Source of the DNA: Fidelibacterota bacterium
Lineage (GTDB): Bacteria > Marinisomatota > Marinisomatia > Marinisomatales > UBA1611
Direction of reading: 5' to 3'
Assembly (NCBI GenBank): GCA_002718285.1
Contig: PBAR01000022.1
Location: forward strand, 1-20,406
Length of the DNA stretch: 20,406 nt
The position numbers and the translations under genes were made by a program. The notes under the pieces are model-generated. The model made no database searches. It saw nothing but the letters and a program-made list of their open reading frames with translations, and was not told the DNA's origin. This document shows positions 16,698 to 20,406 of the stretch, in pieces. Every line of letters begins with the position of its first letter. Positions within the stretch are counted from its first letter, which is position 1.

Positions 16698-18182
16698 TTG
16701 ACTAATAGTTCAAATAAATTAACAGGCCCCTTTCTGGTTAATCTTCGAAACAGATTCGATGATATTGCCGGTGAAGATAAACTTATTGACCGGAATGAGT
16801 TTAAAGAAGGATTGGGTATTAAGAATGATGATATTTCTAATCGTCTTTTTGATATATTTGATTCAGATCATAATGGTCGTATTGATTCTTTTGAGTTTAT
16901 GACTACAATTGAATCACTTATTAATGGAGATGAAGAAGATAAAATCCGTTTTGCATTTGATATCCATGATGTTGATGCCAGCGGATTTATTGACCGGAAA
17001 GAATTGAGGGTACTTATTGAACAAAGTTTTATCGAAAATAACCTCGATTTTGATGATTTTCAGTTGGATTTCCTTGTAGATGAATTTTTTGAACGTGGTG
17101 ATAAGGATAAAAGTGGTACAATTGATTTTGATGAATTTCTTGATATTGCACAAAAATATCCTGATTTTGTCACAGGATTTGCTGTGAATCCAGTATCATG
17201 GCTTAATCCTGATCGTTATGAAACTACTTTTGAAAGATTAGATGATGAAATTATAAAACCAGATAAATCACTACAGGTTCAGCATTTAGGAGCAATCGAG
17301 TGGCTTTTAATTCCAAGAATGATATATATGTACAATATGGTGATTAACCGAAAGAAAAACCGAACTTTTGTGGAGCTGAAAGCAATTCACCTTCTTCCTT
17401 CCAGAGTGTTAGAATTAGTTATTAGACCACCAGAAAATTTTATGTTTTTACCAGGCGACTATATTTATGTTAATTGTCCACCAATTTCCAAAAGAAAATG
17501 GTATCCATTCACAATAATTAGAATGGATATAGAAGGAAATCTAAGGCTTCATGTAAAATCAAATAATAGTTGGACAGATACACTATACAACGACACAATA
17601 GATGCGATTAAAAAATCGGAAACAATAGGCTGGCCGCTCCGTATTGATGGTCCTTATGGATCATCTACCAATCGGATATTACGTTCAGAGCATCCTATCC
17701 TCGTTGGTGCTGGGCACGGAGTAACAAAACTTGCACCTATATTGCAGGATATTGCAATGCGTCGCCATAGTAATGATAAAGATTTAGCGTTTGATAAGAT
17801 TCATCTTTACTGGTTGATAGCAGATGATATGTATTTTGAGTGGTTTATTAAAATGCTACATGATGTACAATTGATCGGAGACACTGAGTTTTTTCATTAC
17901 CATATATATTTTATAGATAAAAACCCTCTTTTTTTAAAAGATCGTTTGATGTACCTAAAAACAGATATTATAAATAAAAAAACCAATATCACCCTTTTGG
18001 ACGATCATGGTATTAAAACACATATTGGCATGCCTGATTGGAAAAATGAAATAACCAGTATAAAGAAAGCAGGCGGAGTAGATAAAATAGACCTGTTTTA
18101 TTGTGGTCCGTCCAAATTGAAAGGAAAAATTCAAAAAGAATGCCTAAAGCAAAATATATCTTATATCCAGAAAAAGTTCTAA
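16698..18182 (+). CDS. NOX5-like EF-hand / FAD-NAD(P)H dehydrogenase protein lacking the transmembrane haem domain
   Basis: The product is 494 residues. The TTG start has GGAAA six bases upstream, and no in-frame ATG lies between it and the preceding stop. The N-terminus has one degenerate EF-hand ('IAGEDKLIDRNEF', as in NOX5) and three canonical calcium loops (55-66, 91-102, 135-146), each with D-x-D-x-S/N-G-x-I-D. Residues 197-494 align by eye with the NOX5 dehydrogenase half: 'EWLLIPRMIYMY', 'LPGDYIYVNCP', FAD motif 'YPFTI' (269-273), 'DGPYGSST', 'VGAGHGVT' (336-343), 'FEWF', 'YCGPS' and a terminal Phe. The roughly 200-residue ferric-reductase domain between these halves, with its haem histidines, is missing. 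Only about 30 residues (169-197) remain, plus a mildly hydrophobic stretch at 199-216. Inference: a calcium-responsive soluble or membrane-peripheral flavin NAD(P)H reductase. It probably cannot move electrons across a membrane by itself. Confidence 0.87.
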   Translation: MTNSSNKLTGPFLVNLRNRFDDIAGEDKLIDRNEFKEGLGIKNDDISNRLFDIFDSDHNGRIDSFEFMTTIESLINGDEEDKIRFAFDIHDVDASGFIDRKELRVLIEQSFIENNLDFDDFQLDFLVDEFFERGDKDKSGTIDFDEFLDIAQKYPDFVTGFAVNPVSWLNPDRYETTFERLDDEIIKPDKSLQVQHLGAIEWLLIPRMIYMYNMVINRKKNRTFVELKAIHLLPSRVLELVIRPPENFMFLPGDYIYVNCPPISKRKWYPFTIIRMDIEGNLRLHVKSNNSWTDTLYNDTIDAIKKSETIGWPLRIDGPYGSSTNRILRSEHPILVGAGHGVTKLAPILQDIAMRRHSNDKDLAFDKIHLYWLIADDMYFEWFIKMLHDVQLIGDTEFFHYHIYFIDKNPLFLKDRLMYLKTDIINKKTNITLLDDHGIKTHIGMPDWKNEITSIKKAGGVDKIDLFYCGPSKLKGKIQKECLKQNISYIQKKF

Positions 18183-18273
18183 TAATCAACAGTATTTCTT
18201 TTGAACAAATAACTCTCTCTTGTATATCTATATTTTATCAAAATAGAAGGGAAAACAAGGTCTACTAATAGGG
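18183..18273. other. Convergent intergenic region with a weak AT-only inverted repeat
   Basis: These 91 bases lie between two convergent stops. The inverted repeat TATTTT-atc-AAAATA at 18231-18245 has a six-pair stem without G-C pairs and no adjoining T-run of note, so it is at best a weak bidirectional terminator. Nothing else was recognised. Confidence 0.3.
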
Positions 18274-20373
18274 TCATGCCGCAACTTGACTGCTATTTTT
18301 TTCAAGCTCTTGTTTCTGAATTTTTATTTTGCCATTGAATATTACCTTTACAAATTTTATTCCAGGATTATTTATTATAAACTTGGATAGTTTAGATAAT
18401 ATTTTCTGATGTATAATCCTTTTTATAGGGCGGGCACCGAACTCGGGGTCAAATCCATTTTTTAGAATGTATTCATTTACAGTTTCATCAACAGTACATG
18501 TAATACCTTTTTCTGAAAGAATATTTATCGTATCCCTGATACGCATATTTACAATCTTTTTTATGATATCAGTGTTGAGTTCATTGAAATAGATTGGCTC
18601 ATCAATATGATTTCTAATTTCCGGTTTTAAGAATGTATCAATATCATGTTTGGACAAATTAGTTGTCATAACGATGATAGTATTTTTAAAATTTACCGTT
18701 CTTCCTTTTGAGTCTGTCAATCTTCCATCGTCTAGAATTTGTAAAAGTATATTTAAAACCGATGGATGTGCTTTTTCAATTTCATCAAGTAGCACTACGG
18801 AATATGGTCTACGTCTAATTTTCTCAGTTAAATTTCCTCCTTCATCATAGCCTATATATCCAGGTGGAGATCCTATGAGTTTAGAAATAGAATGCTGTTC
18901 CATCAGTTCACTCATATCAACCCTTATTAGCGCTTTTTCATCATCAAAAAGCGCTTCTGAAATTGTTTTAGCAAGTTCGGTTTTACCTACACCTGTTTTC
19001 CCCATAAACAGGAAAGACCCTAAAGGTTTTTCTTTATCCGAAATTCCAAGTTTTGATATTCGGATAACGTCAGCAATTTTCTCAAGAGCTTCTTCCTGAC
19101 CGATAACTCTCCTACGCAAAATTGATTCTAGGTTGAGAAGCTTTTCTTTATCACTTTCTAGCATTTTTTGAACTGGAATACCTGTCCATTTCGATATTAC
19201 CTCTGAAATATCGTTTGTTTTTATATCAAGTTTAACGAATTGTGAATTTTCCAGATTAATAGATAACTCTTCAATTTTTTTTTCAATTTCAGGTATTGTT
19301 TTGTATTGAATCTTTGATGCTGATGCATAATTTCCATTTCGAAAATCATTTTCCATTTTATATTTATTATTTTCTAATTCTTCCTTGAGTTTGGTAATAT
19401 GAGCAGCTGTTTCTTTTTCATCATTCCAAATATGGGTAAAATTATCGAGTTCTCTTCGCTTTTCAGATATTCGTTTTTTGCAGTCTGATAATTTATGTCT
19501 TGAGTTTTGATCTTTTTCTTTTTTTAATGCTTCCTGTTCAACTTCTAGCTGGATCAGCTTACGATTTAAATCATCGATCATTTCAGGAGCGGAATTCATC
19601 TCCATTCTTAGCCTAGAAGCTGCTTCATCGATAAGATCTACGGCTTTATCAGGTAAAAATCTATCTGAAATATACCTTTCTGACAGTGTTGCGGCGGCGA
19701 TCAGGGATGAATCTCTAATGCTAAGACCGTGATGCACTTCATATTTATCCTTAATACCTCTTAATATGGTAATAGTATCTTGAACAGAAGGTTCCTGGAT
19801 ATATATCTGCTGAAATCTCCTTTCAAGCGCTGCATCAGGTTCAACATACTTTTGAAATTCGTTGATGGTTGTTGCACCAATAACTTTTAGTTTCCCCTTT
19901 GCCAAGTCAGGTTTAATTATATTTCCAATATCCATTTGTCCTTGGCCACCTGCACCAACTATCATATGTATTTCATCAATAAAAACAATTATTTCACCAT
20001 CTTTTTCTTTAACAGAATTAATAAAATTTTTCAACCTTTCTTCAAATTGACCCTTGTACATGGCACCAGCTACCATTGTAGGAAGATCCATTAGAATAAC
20101 TTGTTTTCCTTTTATATTTTCTGGAATATCATCTTCAATAATTCTTTTTGCCAATCCCTCTACAATTGTTGTTTTTCCTGTTCCAGGTTCACCTATGAGA
20201 ACTGGATTATTTTTTTTGCGTCGGGAAAGGATTTGGATTATTCTTCTTATTTCGTCTTCTCTACCTATTACAGGATCTATTTTACCTTCCTTAGCCATGG
20301 CAGTGAGATTTATACCATATTCTTCCAGTGGATTTATCCCTGTTTCTGGATTATGTATTTGCTCTTGATTCAT
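18274..20373 (-). CDS. clpB: ClpB-type AAA+ disaggregase without N-domain
   Basis: The product is 699 residues, against about 850-870 for usual ClpB. ClpB/Hsp104 threads aggregated proteins through a hexamer together with DnaK. D1 (about 20-250): Walker A GEPGTGKTT (61-69), Walker B IVFIDE (129-134), pore Tyr106, arginine fingers R185/R186. The M-domain coiled coil (about 255-380) identifies ClpB rather than ClpA/ClpC. D2: Walker A GKTGVGKT (458-465), Walker B VVLLDE (526-531), pore GYIG (505-508), sensor-2 GARP (R648). The Clp-N domain is absent and not merely cut off: AAAGGA lies five bases before the ATG and an in-frame TAA is at 20383-20385. Two oddities occur in D2. The segment between sensor 1 and the arginine-finger motif is about 20 residues short, and the usual NRID is NHID (H589). 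No ClpP-binding loop was seen. It may be a second ClpB paralogue in its genome. Confidence 0.9.
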   Translation of the reverse strand: MNQEQIHNPETGINPLEEYGINLTAMAKEGKIDPVIGREDEIRRIIQILSRRKKNNPVLIGEPGTGKTTIVEGLAKRIIEDDIPENIKGKQVILMDLPTMVAGAMYKGQFEERLKNFINSVKEKDGEIIVFIDEIHMIVGAGGQGQMDIGNIIKPDLAKGKLKVIGATTINEFQKYVEPDAALERRFQQIYIQEPSVQDTITILRGIKDKYEVHHGLSIRDSSLIAAATLSERYISDRFLPDKAVDLIDEAASRLRMEMNSAPEMIDDLNRKLIQLEVEQEALKKEKDQNSRHKLSDCKKRISEKRRELDNFTHIWNDEKETAAHITKLKEELENNKYKMENDFRNGNYASASKIQYKTIPEIEKKIEELSINLENSQFVKLDIKTNDISEVISKWTGIPVQKMLESDKEKLLNLESILRRRVIGQEEALEKIADVIRISKLGISDKEKPLGSFLFMGKTGVGKTELAKTISEALFDDEKALIRVDMSELMEQHSISKLIGSPPGYIGYDEGGNLTEKIRRRPYSVVLLDEIEKAHPSVLNILLQILDDGRLTDSKGRTVNFKNTIIVMTTNLSKHDIDTFLKPEIRNHIDEPIYFNELNTDIIKKIVNMRIRDTINILSEKGITCTVDETVNEYILKNGFDPEFGARPIKRIIHQKILSKLSKFIINNPGIKFVKVIFNGKIKIQKQELEKNSSQVAA

Positions 20374-20378
20374 TTTAT

Positions 20379-20384
20379 TCCTTT
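20379..20384 (-). promoter_or_regulatory. Shine-Dalgarno of the clpB-like gene
   Basis: AAAGGA on the minus strand lies five bases before the ATG at 20373. With the in-frame TAA at 20383-20385 it fixes the start and shows that the missing N-domain is real at this locus. Confidence 0.7.
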
Positions 20385-20406
20385 AAAAAAATGAGGGGCT
20401 TATTAG

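Noticed and set aside
16685..16705. Tiny frame ATG GAA AAT ATC ATT GAC TAA before the EF-hand gene
   Set aside because: Only six codons and no good ribosome site of its own; it could be a leader peptide but nothing supports this, and it overlaps the ribosome site of the TTG start.
18231..18245. Inverted repeat TATTTT-atc-AAAATA as a strong terminator
   Set aside because: Six A-T pairs only and no adjoining T-tract; such palindromes are expected by chance in AT-rich intergenic DNA.

Overview
The window reads as chromosomal DNA from an AT-rich marine-type bacterium of the FCB group, most like Candidatus Marinimicrobia (SAR406) or a close relative. The main evidence is a very large secreted multidomain protein. 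Its C-terminus has the 'NYPNPFNP...LGQEV...SGVYF...KMMLLK' sorting/FlgD-Ig-like signature common in Marinimicrobia, Calditrichota and Ignavibacteria, and its repertoire (leucine-rich repeats, right-handed beta-helices, ASH/choice-of-anchor-D, lamin-tail, FN3) is typical of those groups. The taxonomic assignment is inference. No rRNA, tRNA, CRISPR, IS element or phage gene was seen.

Layout: (1) Positions 1-13805, + strand: one open frame of 4600 residues with its 5' end outside the window. In order it holds the tail of an FG-GAP/VCBS-like repeat, three leucine-rich-repeat blocks each opened by the same short header, four consecutive beta-helix domains, an FN3 domain, a LamG-like domain, a lamin-tail domain, two ASH domains, a fifth beta-helix with FN3, further ASH/BACON-like Ig domains, and the C-terminal sorting domain. 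(2) 13797-16609, - strand: a likely two-gene operon. A PLP enzyme resembling the catalytic core of cystathionine beta-synthase is followed by an exported GH1 beta-glucosidase fused in frame to a TlpA-type thioredoxin domain. The fusion gene and the giant gene overlap tail to tail by 9 bases. (3) 16698-18182, + strand, divergent from the operon: a NOX5-like protein with four EF-hands and the FAD/NAD(P)H dehydrogenase domain, but without the six-helix haem domain. (4) 18274-20373, - strand: a ClpB-type disaggregase lacking the N-domain, with His where the second-ring arginine finger normally sits.

The giant protein is probably a cell-surface or secreted adhesion/recognition protein. The other genes are individually recognisable but three have unusual architectures: GH1-TlpA, a haem-less EF-hand NOX5-like reductase, and an N-less ClpB. 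Several touch redox or sulfur chemistry and protein quality control (PLP sulfur enzyme, CxxC thioredoxin fold, flavin reductase, chaperone), but a shared pathway is only a hypothesis. The most notable candidate for something undescribed is the soluble NOX5-like protein, followed by the GH1-TlpA fusion.
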